Assembly (NCBI RefSeq): GCF_003233725.1
Contig: NZ_QKQV01000010.1
Location: forward strand, 43,758-107,757
Direction of reading: 5' to 3'
From: Mesonia sp. K7
Lineage (GTDB): Bacteria > Bacteroidota > Bacteroidia > Flavobacteriales > Flavobacteriaceae
DNA length: 64,000 bases
Of the stretch, positions 35,744-45,099 are shown in pieces (position 1 is the first letter of the stretch; each line of letters begins with the position of its first letter). The notes under the pieces were generated by a model. It had not been told where the DNA came from, did no database searches, and saw only the letters and a program-made list of their open reading frames with translations. Made by a program: the position numbers and the translations under genes.

Positions 35744-38308
35744 TTAGAAAGGATAATTAATTCCAACATTATAAACAGCATTCTTAAAATTGTAGTCGGT
35801 AAACCATCGTTGGTTGTCAAATGCTGGGTTATAGGTTTTAAACCCAACGTCTAGACGAATGATAAAAAAGTCGAGGTCATAGCGTAAACCAATACCAGAA
35901 CTCACAGCCAATTCTTTGAGGTCTTGAAAACCAGAAAAAACATACCTTTCGTCCTCTACGTTATCCCAAATGTTCCAGATATTACCTATATCTACAAATA
36001 AAGCACTGTGGAGTGGTCCAAATAAATTGAAACGGTATTCTCCGCTAAAAGCAAGTTTCATGTTGGCTTCGTTAAACTCGTTGATACCACCAGAACTTCC
36101 TGGGCCTAAATCGAAAGCTTGCCAACCGCGATTGTCGTTGGCTCCACCAGCGTAAAAGCTTCGTGCAAACGGAATATTGTTGGAATTTCCATAAGGAACC
36201 GCCAAACCACCAAAAGCTCGTAGGGCAATAATATGGTCGCGCCCTAAATCCCAATAATTAATAAAATCTAATTCACCTTTGAGGTATTGTGAATATTGTA
36301 CACCAAACAAATCGTAACCCCCGTTAGAATTTTCTTTCAGATTTAATGCGGGAGCAATGAGCGAAAGCGAATTTCCCGCGGATTCCAATTTTGCTCTAAA
36401 TTTGGTGAAGTCGTCGTCATAGATACCTTCTCGTGTACTTTTGATGTAGCTAAAGCTGGTTGCAACAATCAAGTTGTTTTCGGTGAGACGATCTCTACGT
36501 TCTCTGATATTCCGTACTTGCTGATTATCTTCGTTGGTAAAGTTATAAGTTCCATTGTCAAAATCGGTGATAAAACCATTGGCTCCCGAAGGAATAAGCA
36601 AATCTGGAGGACCTTCTTGATCGGGTTCTAATTCTTCGAAATAATCAGGATTAACTTGACCCATATTTTCTTGGGCAACATTGTTTAAGCGATCAAAAGA
36701 ATTACGGTAAACATTAAAATAATTACCCGCGTTGAGGTTACGTACATATTGTAGGTCTAGTAAATTAAAAATGTGCGTGAGTTGCTTATTGGGATACCAC
36801 CTAAACGTATATTTTCCCGTAACGTTTTGCTTATCGAGCCCTATATTTCTTTGTGTACTCAAACCTGCACTAAAAGTGGTGAAAGGCGACATTTCTTTTG
36901 GAATAACCTTATCGGAACCGAGAAACGGAAATACAATTCGAGGCATCGTTAAACTCACGTCGGCACCAACTTCTGAAATATTAAAAAAGCGATCGTCTTC
37001 TATAGCGGCATCGTTAGATGAACCGATATTTGCCCTTGCTGAAATATCCAGAATTTCTGCTCCGCCAAAAACATTTCTAATGATAAGCGAGGGCGCAACT
37101 GTCATCCCAAAATCTTGAATATTACTACGCGAAACGCTAAAATCCATTCCAAAACCATATTTAGGTTTCTGGTTGAGAAAAACATTGGCAATAAGCCAAG
37201 TACCAGTAGTATCTGCAGGGTCGTGTTGGTAATTGATGGTAGGGTATTTAAAAACACCCAATTCGTTTACCCGTTTGTAAGTGAGCGAACGATCACGGTC
37301 ACTATAAACACTTCCTTTATGGATAAAGACAGGATCGGTAATGGCTTTTCTCTTGAACTCGATTTCATCGAAACCATAAATCACATAACCGTCATAATGA
37401 ATTGAATCGGTGACGGGTCTGTCTTTATTTTCGAAAGAATAATCGGTAAAAATATTAACGCCACTTATGGTATGAACCTTATAGGGAACTTTATAGGTCG
37501 TGTCGGTTTTATTTACCGTTCTTTTATTAATGGTGAGGTTTACGTTTACCTTGTGACCAGTATTAATGGTATCTGCCTCGTAAGTGATAAATTCTTTTTC
37601 GAAGTGATACAGACCTTGATTCCTGAAATTTTCGGTTATTCTTGTTCTTTCGTTATCAAAATCCTCTGTTCGGTATTGTTTACCTTTTTTTATTAGCGAA
37701 CCGTCTTCTATTTTCGCATAAAGCGAATCGGCAACATCGGGAATTCTCTTGGTAATCGAATCGACAATATAAGGTGTTCGGGTTTTTACGGTGTAGGTGA
37801 CTTGCGCCCGTTTGTCATCACCGCGATCTATGGTATAGTCGGTTTCTGCATTAAACCAACCGTTGTTCCAATACCAAGCACGAAGTTTTTCGGCAGATTT
37901 TTTGGTTTTCTCTTCACTTAAAATAACTGGAGCTTCACCACTTTTTTTCAAGCCATTATTAAGGCCAACATAACCTCTTCTTATTCTGGCTACTTGTTTG
38001 TTAGAATATATTTTATTTAAATTTTCTCTGCGGTTTGGCTTTTTGTCTAACCAAAGTGTAAACGTAGAATCGGGGTTTGGGTCTGCCAGGTTAAAAATGT
38101 GTAGTTTTAGCGGAAAACCCAAAGGGGCATCATTAGGTTGCTGGTAGAGCAAGCTACTGACATCATTGCTTTTCTCTTTTTCATCGTTTACCAAAATAGT
38201 GTTTTGAGTGAGCAAATGCTGCTTGTCACCAACTCTTTTTACGGCATTACAACCCGATAGCATCAGAACAAAAAGAAATAGTGCTATTTTTGTGAACGAT
38301 ATCTTCAA
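35744..38308 (-). CDS. tamL: TamL: lipoprotein-type BamA/TamA outer-membrane protein
   Basis: An 854-residue Omp85-family protein. It starts with a lipoprotein signal (LFLFVLMLSGCNAVKRVG, Cys 20), which distinguishes Bacteroidota TamL from classic TamA. POTRA-like periplasmic domains cover about residues 100-390. The 16-strand barrel follows and includes the loop with GGANDNRGWQAFDLGPGSSG near residue 720, and ends with the C-terminal aromatic GINYPF. TamL works with TamB in outer-membrane protein or lipid traffic. An RNA methyltransferase gene lies divergently upstream, a typical flavobacterial arrangement; tamB is not in view. Confidence 0.93.
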   Translation of the reverse strand: MKISFTKIALFLFVLMLSGCNAVKRVGDKQHLLTQNTILVNDEKEKSNDVSSLLYQQPNDAPLGFPLKLHIFNLADPNPDSTFTLWLDKKPNRRENLNKIYSNKQVARIRRGYVGLNNGLKKSGEAPVILSEEKTKKSAEKLRAWYWNNGWFNAETDYTIDRGDDKRAQVTYTVKTRTPYIVDSITKRIPDVADSLYAKIEDGSLIKKGKQYRTEDFDNERTRITENFRNQGLYHFEKEFITYEADTINTGHKVNVNLTINKRTVNKTDTTYKVPYKVHTISGVNIFTDYSFENKDRPVTDSIHYDGYVIYGFDEIEFKRKAITDPVFIHKGSVYSDRDRSLTYKRVNELGVFKYPTINYQHDPADTTGTWLIANVFLNQKPKYGFGMDFSVSRSNIQDFGMTVAPSLIIRNVFGGAEILDISARANIGSSNDAAIEDDRFFNISEVGADVSLTMPRIVFPFLGSDKVIPKEMSPFTTFSAGLSTQRNIGLDKQNVTGKYTFRWYPNKQLTHIFNLLDLQYVRNLNAGNYFNVYRNSFDRLNNVAQENMGQVNPDYFEELEPDQEGPPDLLIPSGANGFITDFDNGTYNFTNEDNQQVRNIRERRDRLTENNLIVATSFSYIKSTREGIYDDDFTKFRAKLESAGNSLSLIAPALNLKENSNGGYDLFGVQYSQYLKGELDFINYWDLGRDHIIALRAFGGLAVPYGNSNNIPFARSFYAGGANDNRGWQAFDLGPGSSGGINEFNEANMKLAFSGEYRFNLFGPLHSALFVDIGNIWNIWDNVEDERYVFSGFQDLKELAVSSGIGLRYDLDFFIIRLDVGFKTYNPAFDNQRWFTDYNFKNAVYNVGINYPF
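38285..38292 (+). promoter_or_regulatory. -7 element TATTTTTG for the RNA methyltransferase
   Basis: Matches TAnnTTTG on the plus strand, inside the first codons of tamL and 53 bases before the methyltransferase ATG. Confidence 0.5.
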
Positions 38309-38328
38309 GAAGCTAGAAAATTTAGGTT

Positions 38329-38336
38329 CAAAAATA
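38329..38336 (-). promoter_or_regulatory. -7 element TATTTTTG for tamL
   Basis: Matches TAnnTTTG on the minus strand, 20 bases before the tamL start. It faces the plus-strand element at 38285, so the two transcripts would overlap at their 5' ends. Confidence 0.5.
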
Positions 38337-38345
38337 CATGAAATT

Positions 38346-39068
38346 ATGCTTACTAAAAGCCAAATAAAGTTAATAAACAGTTTATCACAAAAAAAGTACC
38401 GAAATCAAAACCAGCTTTTTGTAGTCGAAGGCATCAAGGTGATTAAAGAATTTTTGAATTCTTCTTTCGTACTTGAAAAACTCTACGCTACTGCGGATAT
38501 ATTTTATACCTCCCATGATAAGATTGAGCTGATTTCTGAAAAGGAGTTACAAAAAATCACGAATCTAAAAACGGCGCAAACGGCTTTGGCAGTGTTTCAA
38601 ATTCCGAAAAAGCAAGAGAAAAAAATCACGGGTTTAACTTTGGCTTTAGACGGTATTCGTGACCCGGGAAACCTCGGTACAATCATCAGGCTTTGTGATT
38701 GGTTTGATGTGCAAAACCTCATCTGTTCTGAAGATACCGTAGATTGTTTTAATGAAAAAGTAGTACAAGCTTCGATGGGTTCGCTGTCGCGGATTATTCC
38801 ACAATATGTCGATTTAAAAATGACTTTAAACGAAACAAAACAACCCATTTTTGGAGCTTTTATGGACGGTAAAAATATTTATAAAACCTCACTTCCTAAA
38901 GAAGGTGTTTTGGTTTTGGGCAACGAAGCCAATGGTATTTCTAAGCCAATCGTAGAACTGATGACCCAAAAAATAGCGATTCCACAATTTGGGAAACCAC
39001 ATACCGAAAGTTTGAATGTTGCCACCGCGACTGCGATTTTGTTGAGTGAGTTTAAAAGGAGTTTTTAG
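38346..39068 (+). CDS. TrmH/SpoU-family RNA 2'-O-methyltransferase
   Basis: A 240-residue SPOUT methyltransferase. An N-terminal substrate-binding domain (MLTKSQIKLINSLSQKKYR, FVVEGIKVIKEFL) precedes the knotted SAM-binding domain with LALDGIRDPGNLGTIIRLCDWF, VLVLGNEANGIS and IPQFGKPHTESLNVATATAILLSEF. The target is a ribose in rRNA or tRNA; family members of this length resemble RlmB/TsnR-type enzymes. I chose ATG 38346; an earlier in-frame ATG lies inside tamL and adds unrelated residues. Its stop overlaps that of the convergent gene by 4 bases. Confidence 0.94.
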   Translation: MLTKSQIKLINSLSQKKYRNQNQLFVVEGIKVIKEFLNSSFVLEKLYATADIFYTSHDKIELISEKELQKITNLKTAQTALAVFQIPKKQEKKITGLTLALDGIRDPGNLGTIIRLCDWFDVQNLICSEDTVDCFNEKVVQASMGSLSRIIPQYVDLKMTLNETKQPIFGAFMDGKNIYKTSLPKEGVLVLGNEANGISKPIVELMTQKIAIPQFGKPHTESLNVATATAILLSEFKRSF

Positions 39069-39280
39069 TTTTCTTTTTTGATTTGGTTTTTGAGAACAAA
39101 CCAATAAAAAAGAATCATAAAAAGACTTTGTGTAGAAAAATGAAAAAGAAATCTTTCTGTGTGGAAATTTTCACCTTTTGAATAATAGTAACCAGCCATT
39201 AGAGAAGCGTGAATTAATCCAAATCCTAAACCTAATAGAATAGACTTTTTTATCGCTTGCTTTTTGGTAAGGTTTTTCAT
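39065..39280 (-). CDS. Small membrane protein, paralogue 1
   Basis: A 71-residue protein with two hydrophobic segments (residues about 11-31, ILLGLGFGLIHASLMAGYYY, and 46-64) and basic ends. It resembles the protein encoded directly upstream (39281-39502): both have a Lys-rich start, a Gly-rich helix with ASLMA, a YY pair, and end in KKEN. Function unknown. It begins directly after the stop of the paralogue and overlaps the convergent methyltransferase gene by 4 bases at its end. Confidence 0.7.
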   Translation of the reverse strand: MKNLTKKQAIKKSILLGLGFGLIHASLMAGYYYSKGENFHTERFLFHFSTQSLFMILFYWFVLKNQIKKEN

Positions 39281-39502
39281 TTAACTATTCTCTTTTTTCA
39301 ACCTTCTTTTATAATTTATCCAGCTAAAACCTATCAAAATAGCACTAAAAAATATAAAATCTAGTGTTAGTTTAGAGAATTTAAATCTATCATGTTCATA
39401 ATATTCAACAATAGCCATTAATGAAGCATAAACTACGCTGCCAAGTAATATAGCAATTGTATGACCAATAATTATTTTCTTTCTACTTACTTTCTTGCTC
39501 AT
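39281..39502 (-). CDS. Small membrane protein, paralogue 2
   Basis: A 73-residue protein with two hydrophobic segments (residues about 12-32, AILLGSVVYASLMAIVEYY, and 46-62) and basic flanks. It is a paralogue of the following gene, with which it abuts without a gap, and it lies 6 bases after porT. Function unknown; the position suggests transcription from the ubiE-porT unit. Confidence 0.7.
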   Translation of the reverse strand: MSKKVSRKKIIIGHTIAILLGSVVYASLMAIVEYYEHDRFKFSKLTLDFIFFSAILIGFSWINYKRRLKKENS

Positions 39503-39508
39503 AAATTT

Positions 39509-40204
39509 TTACTGAAACGTAAAATTAATAAAAATACCTCGGGTTTGCATTTGGCTAATGTTGCTGGTAAAAATACTCCCGGGTTCGTTGTCGGGTTTTA
39601 ACTCATCGTTGAGCCCAAAAACTCCACGAATAGAAGGTGTAAACTTAAAGTAAGGCAAGTAAAAATCGATACCAAAACCTATTTCGTAAAAATAGGCGTT
39701 GTTCATCATTCTAAATTCGCCAGCAGTGTTGTCGTCTGGGTTGTCCTGGTTACTCGAGAGGTTAATTGCGTAGGAAGCTCCGCCCACCACAAAAGGCTTG
39801 AAATTGTTCAAGCGTTTGGTAGAAAATTTCACTAAAAGTGGAATGTGTACATAGGTAGATTTTACCTCTCTGAAATTACGTTCTGTCACTTCAGGAAAAG
39901 TGATGTTTCTGTTGGCAAAAACAACGCCAGGTTCTAAGCGTAAATCGATATAATCGTTGATTCTCATATTTCCGAGAAGCCCCACATTAAAACCAAGACT
40001 TTTTTCTACAATAATATCTTCGGTGGGGTGTTCTTCATATTCAAACTTAAAATCATACGAATTGAATCCTAAAAAGTAACCCCAAGACCAACGTTGTTTG
40101 TCAAAATTTTCTTTGTTTTTTATTTTTTCTTTAGAGAAAATACCTTGAGCTTCTATGTTTTGGAAAGAAACAAATAATAATAAAATAAAAACAATTTTCT
40201 TCAT
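39509..40204 (-). CDS. porT: Type IX secretion/gliding protein PorT (SprT)
   Basis: A 231-residue outer-membrane beta-barrel protein with signal peptide MKKIVFILLLFVSFQNIEAQ. The barrel pattern includes WSWGYFLGFNSYDFKFEY, SLGFNVGLLGNMRINDYIDL, RLEPGV, STYVHIPLLVKFS and the C-terminal strand TRGIFINFTFQ. The family and the position directly after ubiE match PorT/SprT, needed for type IX secretion and gliding motility in Bacteroidota. I chose ATG 40204; the longer frame runs into ubiE. It is probably relevant to export of the giant protein at 60276. Confidence 0.85.
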   Translation of the reverse strand: MKKIVFILLLFVSFQNIEAQGIFSKEKIKNKENFDKQRWSWGYFLGFNSYDFKFEYEEHPTEDIIVEKSLGFNVGLLGNMRINDYIDLRLEPGVVFANRNITFPEVTERNFREVKSTYVHIPLLVKFSTKRLNNFKPFVVGGASYAINLSSNQDNPDDNTAGEFRMMNNAYFYEIGFGIDFYLPYFKFTPSIRGVFGLNDELKPDNEPGSIFTSNISQMQTRGIFINFTFQ

Positions 40205-40208
40205 AAAT

Positions 40209-40928
40209 CTATTTACTTGAAGTGTAAATGGTGGCAACTCCCATCGTTTGCGGATGATGTTGTACATGTGTAAACCCAATTTTTGCTAAAATATTGTTGA
40301 AAGCTTTCCCGTGCGGAAAAACAGAAGCGCTATCGCTCAAATATTTGTAAGCCACTTTATCTTTTGAAAAGATTTTTCCGATAAGTGGTAAAATGTACCT
40401 GCAATAGATTTTATAACCTTGTTTAAATGGAAATTTGGTAGGAACCGAAGTCTCCAATACCACAAATATTCCACTAGGAGCGAGAACCCGATATATTTCT
40501 GAAAGTCCTTTTTCTAAGGTTTCAAAATTACGCACGCCAAAAGAAACCGTAATTGCATCAAAAGTATTGTTTTCGAAAGGTAAATTTTCGGAGTCCCCTT
40601 GTTTGAGTTCGATATCAAGGTTTTTTTCTGCCACTTTTTTTCTGCCTACTTTTAGCATGCCTTCCGAAAGGTCGAGACCAATCACGTTTTTTACGCCCGC
40701 TTCGGCAAGACTTATGGCAAGATCACCAGTTCCTGTAGCGATATCCAAGGCATTTTTAGGCTTGGTTTCCACCACTTTTTTAATCACTTTTTTTCGCCAA
40801 CTTTTGTCAATTCCAAAAGAAATCACTCGGTTTAAACCATCATAACCATCAGAAATGGTGTCAAACATCTGCTGAACTTGCTGTTTCTTTTCTAGGCTTG
40901 AGTCTTTATACGGAGTTACTTTTTTCAC
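40209..40928 (-). CDS. ubiE: Demethylmenaquinone methyltransferase UbiE/MenG
   Basis: A 239-residue SAM-dependent C-methyltransferase catalysing the last step of menaquinone synthesis (ubiquinone is not expected in this phylum). Motif I is ALDIATGTGDLAISLAEAG. Further landmarks are FDTISDGYDGLNRVISFGID near residue 22, KQGDSENLPFENNTFDAITVSFGVRNF and the C-terminal region VATIYTSSK. Menaquinone made here is the electron acceptor for the Nqr complex encoded at 51876-57924. porT follows after 4 bases. Confidence 0.96.
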   Translation of the reverse strand: MKKVTPYKDSSLEKKQQVQQMFDTISDGYDGLNRVISFGIDKSWRKKVIKKVVETKPKNALDIATGTGDLAISLAEAGVKNVIGLDLSEGMLKVGRKKVAEKNLDIELKQGDSENLPFENNTFDAITVSFGVRNFETLEKGLSEIYRVLAPSGIFVVLETSVPTKFPFKQGYKIYCRYILPLIGKIFSKDKVAYKYLSDSASVFPHGKAFNNILAKIGFTHVQHHPQTMGVATIYTSSK

Positions 40929-40942
40929 TGCAAAAATTTTGG

Positions 40943-40950
40943 CAAATATA
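40943..40950 (-). promoter_or_regulatory. -7 element TATATTTG for ubiE-porT
   Basis: Exact TAnnTTTG match on the minus strand, 14 bases before the ubiE start. Confidence 0.65.
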
Positions 40951-41025
40951 AGAGTTACTACCTAAACTTAATTTCTCATTTATAAATATTTAAGGGAAGA
41001 TTTTATAGAACGTTTGCAAATTACC

Positions 41026-41033
41026 TATCTTTG
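41026..41033 (+). promoter_or_regulatory. -7 element TATCTTTG for trkA-trkH
   Basis: Exact TAnnTTTG match, 23 bases before the ATG at 41057. Confidence 0.65.
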
Positions 41034-41056
41034 TGAGGCTAAAATTTCATGAATTT

Positions 41057-42406
41057 ATGAAAATTGTGATTGCAGGCGCAGGAGAAGTTGGTTTTCATTT
41101 GGCAAAATTGCTCTCTTACGAATCTCAAGATATTACCTTAATAGACAACAACAAAATCAATCTTGAATACGCAGATGCTCATCTTGATATTAGAACCATC
41201 AAGGGCGATGCCACTTCCGTAAAAACACTCTATGATGCCCAAATTGAGGAAATAGACTTGGTGATTGCAGTGACCAGCAGCGAAACTACCAATATCACTA
41301 TTTGCGTTTTGGCAAAGCAATTGGGCGCCAAAAGGGCGATTGCCAGAATATCCAACACAGAGTTTATTCATTACAAAGACAAGCTGGGCTTTTCTAAATT
41401 TGGAGTCGACGAATTGATTTCACCAGAAGCTTTAGCAGCAGAAGAAATTAACCTGCTTATTAACCAATCGGCATTCAACGATACTTTTCAGTTTGATCAA
41501 GGCGCCTTAACCATGGTTGGGTTTAGACTTTCTTCGACCGCACCTTTTGTCAATAAAATGGTGAAAGATGCAGCCAATATTTTCCCAGATTTACATTTTG
41601 TACCTATTGCTATACAACGTCTCGGTACACAGTATACCTTGATACCGAGAGGTGACACCTACTTTAAAGAAGGTGATCAGGTCTATTTTATCACGACCGA
41701 AGATGGTGTGGAAGAACTTTATAAACTCACCGGAAAAGTAAAACAGGAAATCAAAAATGTGATGATTCTTGGCGGAAGTAAAATAGGGAAGAAAACCGCA
41801 AAAAATTTATGCGATACCAAGTTCAATGTAAAATTGGTAGAAAGCGATAACGAAAAAGCTTTCGAACTTGCTGATGAACTTCCAAAAACATTGGTCATCA
41901 ATGGTGATGGGCGTAATGTTGGGCTTTTGGAGGAAGAAAACATTCACGATATGGATGCTTTTATTGCGGTTACCGGAAATGCAGAAACCAATATCATGTC
42001 TTGTTTGGTCGCCAAATCTAAAGGTGTAAAAAAGACCATTGCGCTGGTCGAAAATATGGATTATTTTCAGCTGAGCCATTCTATTGGCATCAATACGCTC
42101 ATCAATAAAAAACTCTTAGCGGCCAATAATATTTTTAGGTACATTAGAAAAGGAGAAGTAGTAGCGATGACCAAGCTCAATAATATGAATGCTGAGATTT
42201 TAGAGTTTATCGTCAACCAGAAATCCAAAGTAGCCAATAAAAAAATTATAGATATCAATATTCCGCGCTCAGCAATTATTGGTGGCGTGGTAAGAAAAGG
42301 CGAAGGTGTGATTGCACTCGGTGATTTTGTGATCGAACCTGGAGATCGGGTGGTGGTTTGTTCTTTACCGAGATCTATCCAAAAGGTAGAAAAACTATTC
42401 TTATAA
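41057..42406 (+). CDS. trkA: Trk potassium uptake regulatory subunit TrkA
   Basis: A 449-residue cytosolic, nucleotide-binding regulator of the TrkH potassium channel. Two tandem RCK units are visible: the first begins MKIVIAGAGEVGFHLAKLL, the second IGGSKIGKKTAKNL-like at about residue 235 (MILGGSKIGKKTA). Each is followed by an RCK-C domain. I chose ATG 41057; the upstream GTG at 41033 lies in the promoter element. The stop overlaps the trkH start by one base (TAATG), so the two are translationally coupled. Confidence 0.95.
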   Translation: MKIVIAGAGEVGFHLAKLLSYESQDITLIDNNKINLEYADAHLDIRTIKGDATSVKTLYDAQIEEIDLVIAVTSSETTNITICVLAKQLGAKRAIARISNTEFIHYKDKLGFSKFGVDELISPEALAAEEINLLINQSAFNDTFQFDQGALTMVGFRLSSTAPFVNKMVKDAANIFPDLHFVPIAIQRLGTQYTLIPRGDTYFKEGDQVYFITTEDGVEELYKLTGKVKQEIKNVMILGGSKIGKKTAKNLCDTKFNVKLVESDNEKAFELADELPKTLVINGDGRNVGLLEEENIHDMDAFIAVTGNAETNIMSCLVAKSKGVKKTIALVENMDYFQLSHSIGINTLINKKLLAANNIFRYIRKGEVVAMTKLNNMNAEILEFIVNQKSKVANKKIIDINIPRSAIIGGVVRKGEGVIALGDFVIEPGDRVVVCSLPRSIQKVEKLFL

Positions 42407-43902
42407 TGCCAAAAATAAATCTTTTAGTGATTTTACATGTGATGGGTTTGCTTTTGCTCTGCAACGGTGGATTTATGATGTTGGCTACTGTTACCAGTTG
42501 GGTTTATGCCGATGGGCAGACCATAAATATTGCTGGAGCTTCCGTGACCACGATGTTGGTCGGTATGCTTCTCATGTTTATTACCCGAAATCACAAAAAA
42601 GAAATGAAACCTCGCGATGGTTATATCATCGTGACTTTTGGTTGGATTTTTATGGCTTTAAGCGGAATGTTACCGTATTTATTTACCAAATCGATACCTG
42701 CAATTACCGATGCTTTTTTCGAAACCATGTCTGGTTATACCACAACAGGAGCGACGATTCTGAGTGATATTGAAGTTTTACCAAAAGGGATTTTACTTTG
42801 GCGAAGCCTTACCCATTGGATTGGTGGAATGGGAATTATTGTGCTTGCGGTAGCTATCTTGCCATTATTGGGAATTGGAGGGATGCAACTTTTTGCTGCG
42901 GAAGCTCCAGGGCCAAGTGCCGATAAACTCAAGCCAAGAATTGCCGATACTGCAAAACGCTTATGGCTGATTTATGTAGGTTATACAATAGCAGAAACAA
43001 TCTTGCTTAAATTGGCAGGAATGAGCTTTTTCGATGCGATTAACCATTCACTGAGTACACTTTCTACAGGAGGTTTTTCTACTAAAAATGCCAGTTTAGG
43101 CTATTGGAATGATAAACCCTTGATTCAGTATATCGTGATTCTGTTTATGTTTTTGGCAGGTACTAACTTCGTGATGAGTTATTTTGCATTTAAAGGAAAA
43201 GTGCAGCGTATTTTAAGGGACGAAGAGTTTAAAGCCTATTTCTTTTTTATCTTTTTAGGAACGCTTATCGTAGGAACTACAGTTTACTTTTTTGCTGATG
43301 CCAGTGTGTCGAGTATCAACCATCCCATGGTTTGGGGTGAAGCAGAAAGTGCTTTTCGTCATGCTTTATTTCAGATACTTACCGTGATCACGACGACCGG
43401 TTTTATTTCGGCAGATTTTACGTTATGGACTCCTTTTCTTACCATTTTCTTCTTCGGATTGTTCTTTTTGGGCGGTTCTGCAGGTTCGACTGCTGGAGGT
43501 GTAAAAGTGGTACGACATATTATTCTTATCCGGAATGGTATTACGGAATTTAAGCGAACTCTACACCCAAATGCAATTCTACCAGTCCGTTATAACGGAA
43601 AAAGTATTCCTGGAAATATTGTATTTAATATTTTGGGCTTTTTTATTCTTTATATGCTTGCCTTTATTATCGGAGCTGTTGGTCTTGCGATTCTTGGTTT
43701 AGATTTTCCAACAGCCATTGGTGGAGCAGCTTCTTCGCTGGGTAATATTGGTCCTGCTTTTGGGGACTTAAGTCCAGTTGATAATTTTGGTACTCTCCCA
43801 ACCGCAGGAAAATGGTGGTGTACTTTTCTAATGCTTATCGGCCGTCTCGAACTATTTACCGTATTGATTATTCTAACACCTTTCTTTTGGAGGAATAGGT
43901 AG
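42406..43902 (+). CDS. trkH: Trk potassium uptake transmembrane subunit TrkH
   Basis: A 498-residue integral membrane protein forming the K+ pathway, with four pore loops. The selectivity-filter-like segments are visible as SGYTTTGATIL, TLSTGGFSTKNA, ITTTGFISAD and SSLGNIGPAFGDLSP. Polar motif HWIGGMGIIVLA follows the first. I chose ATG 42406, overlapping the trkA stop; the longer frame runs inside trkA. It converges on the aminotransferase gene with a gap of only 3 bases and no terminator between. Confidence 0.95.
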   Translation: MPKINLLVILHVMGLLLLCNGGFMMLATVTSWVYADGQTINIAGASVTTMLVGMLLMFITRNHKKEMKPRDGYIIVTFGWIFMALSGMLPYLFTKSIPAITDAFFETMSGYTTTGATILSDIEVLPKGILLWRSLTHWIGGMGIIVLAVAILPLLGIGGMQLFAAEAPGPSADKLKPRIADTAKRLWLIYVGYTIAETILLKLAGMSFFDAINHSLSTLSTGGFSTKNASLGYWNDKPLIQYIVILFMFLAGTNFVMSYFAFKGKVQRILRDEEFKAYFFFIFLGTLIVGTTVYFFADASVSSINHPMVWGEAESAFRHALFQILTVITTTGFISADFTLWTPFLTIFFFGLFFLGGSAGSTAGGVKVVRHIILIRNGITEFKRTLHPNAILPVRYNGKSIPGNIVFNILGFFILYMLAFIIGAVGLAILGLDFPTAIGGAASSLGNIGPAFGDLSPVDNFGTLPTAGKWWCTFLMLIGRLELFTVLIILTPFFWRNR

Positions 43903-43905
43903 GGT

Positions 43906-45090
43906 TTAACTCAAAGCTGCTTTTATTTGCTGAATCGCTTGCGTAATATCTTCTTCACTAGCCGCATAAGAGATGCGAATACAGTTGGGGTTTCCAAAGG
44001 CTTCACCGGTTACCGTAGCTACCTGAGCTTCTTCCAACAAATACATCGATAAATCAGTTGCGTTGTTGATTTGCTTTCCGCGGAAGCTTTTGCCGAATAA
44101 ATCAGTTACATTAGGGAATACATAAAATGCACCTTCTGGCGAATTGCACTGAAAACCAGGAACTTCTTTTAATAAGTCTAAAATCAAGGTTCTACGCTCT
44201 TTAAACTTATCTACCATATAAGCGATTTTAGAAACGGGTGCTTCGAGTGCTGCAATCGTAGCACGCTGCGCAATACAATTGGCTCCGCTGGTAAATTGCC
44301 CTTGAATTTTGTTGCAAGCACGAGCTATTGCGGTTGGAGCTCCAATATAACCGATACGCCAACCTGTCATAGCAAAGGCTTTAGAAACACCATTTACAGT
44401 AACCGTTCGCTCATACATATCTTCAAATTGGGCCATCGAAACGTGACCGCCCACAAAATTGATATGTTCATATATTTCATCACTTACCACTACAATATTT
44501 GGATGTTTTTTCAAAACATCCGCTAAAGCGCGAAGCTCTTCTTTACTGTATAAAGAGCCGCTTGGGTTGCAAGGTGAACTGTACCAAAGCATCTTGGTTT
44601 TTGGAGTGATGGCAGCTTCCAATTGCTCTGGTGTCATTTTAAAATCATTCTCGATATGGGTTTGCACTACCACAGGAACACCTTCGGCTATACTAACAAT
44701 GTCACTATAACTTACCCAATAAGGAGCGGGTAAAATCACTTCGTCACCTGGGTTGATACAAACCATGGCGACATTGGCCAAGGATTGCTTGGCACCAGTA
44801 GAAACTACAATCTGTGATTTGTCATAAGACAAGTTATTGTCCCTTTTAAATTTTGTAATAATCGCTTGCTTCAATTCGTCATAGCCATCTACAGGTGTGT
44901 AAGAATTGTAATTGTCTTGAATGGCTTGTATCGCAGCTTCTTTGATAAAATCGGGCGTATTAAAGTCAGGTTCACCTAAACTCAAGCCGATAATTTTTTT
45001 TCCTTCAGCACGTAATTCACGAGCTTTGGCAGCCATTGCTAGCGTGGCTGAGGTTTCCAAACGATTGATTCTATCAGAAAGGTATTGCAT
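43906..45090 (-). CDS. Pyridoxal-phosphate aminotransferase, aspartate aminotransferase-like
   Basis: A 394-residue class I aminotransferase. The PLP Lys lies in NGVSKAFAMTGWRIGYIGAP. GLSLGEPDFNTPDFI, STGAKQSLANVAM, SSPCNPSGSLYSKEEL and VVSDEIYEHI are the family landmarks, and the C-terminal Arg motif is CIRISYAAS. It resembles the prokaryotic aspartate/prephenate aminotransferase subgroup. Aspartate is the most likely substrate. The desaturase gene lies 9 bases upstream, perhaps only sharing its transcript. Confidence 0.93.
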   Translation of the reverse strand: MQYLSDRINRLETSATLAMAAKARELRAEGKKIIGLSLGEPDFNTPDFIKEAAIQAIQDNYNSYTPVDGYDELKQAIITKFKRDNNLSYDKSQIVVSTGAKQSLANVAMVCINPGDEVILPAPYWVSYSDIVSIAEGVPVVVQTHIENDFKMTPEQLEAAITPKTKMLWYSSPCNPSGSLYSKEELRALADVLKKHPNIVVVSDEIYEHINFVGGHVSMAQFEDMYERTVTVNGVSKAFAMTGWRIGYIGAPTAIARACNKIQGQFTSGANCIAQRATIAALEAPVSKIAYMVDKFKERRTLILDLLKEVPGFQCNSPEGAFYVFPNVTDLFGKSFRGKQINNATDLSMYLLEEAQVATVTGEAFGNPNCIRISYAASEEDITQAIQQIKAALS

Positions 45091-45099
45091 AAAAGAAGA

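Noticed and set aside
42498..42767. 89-residue frame overlapping trkH
   Set aside because: It is out of phase with the clearly conserved TrkH pore-loop sequence.
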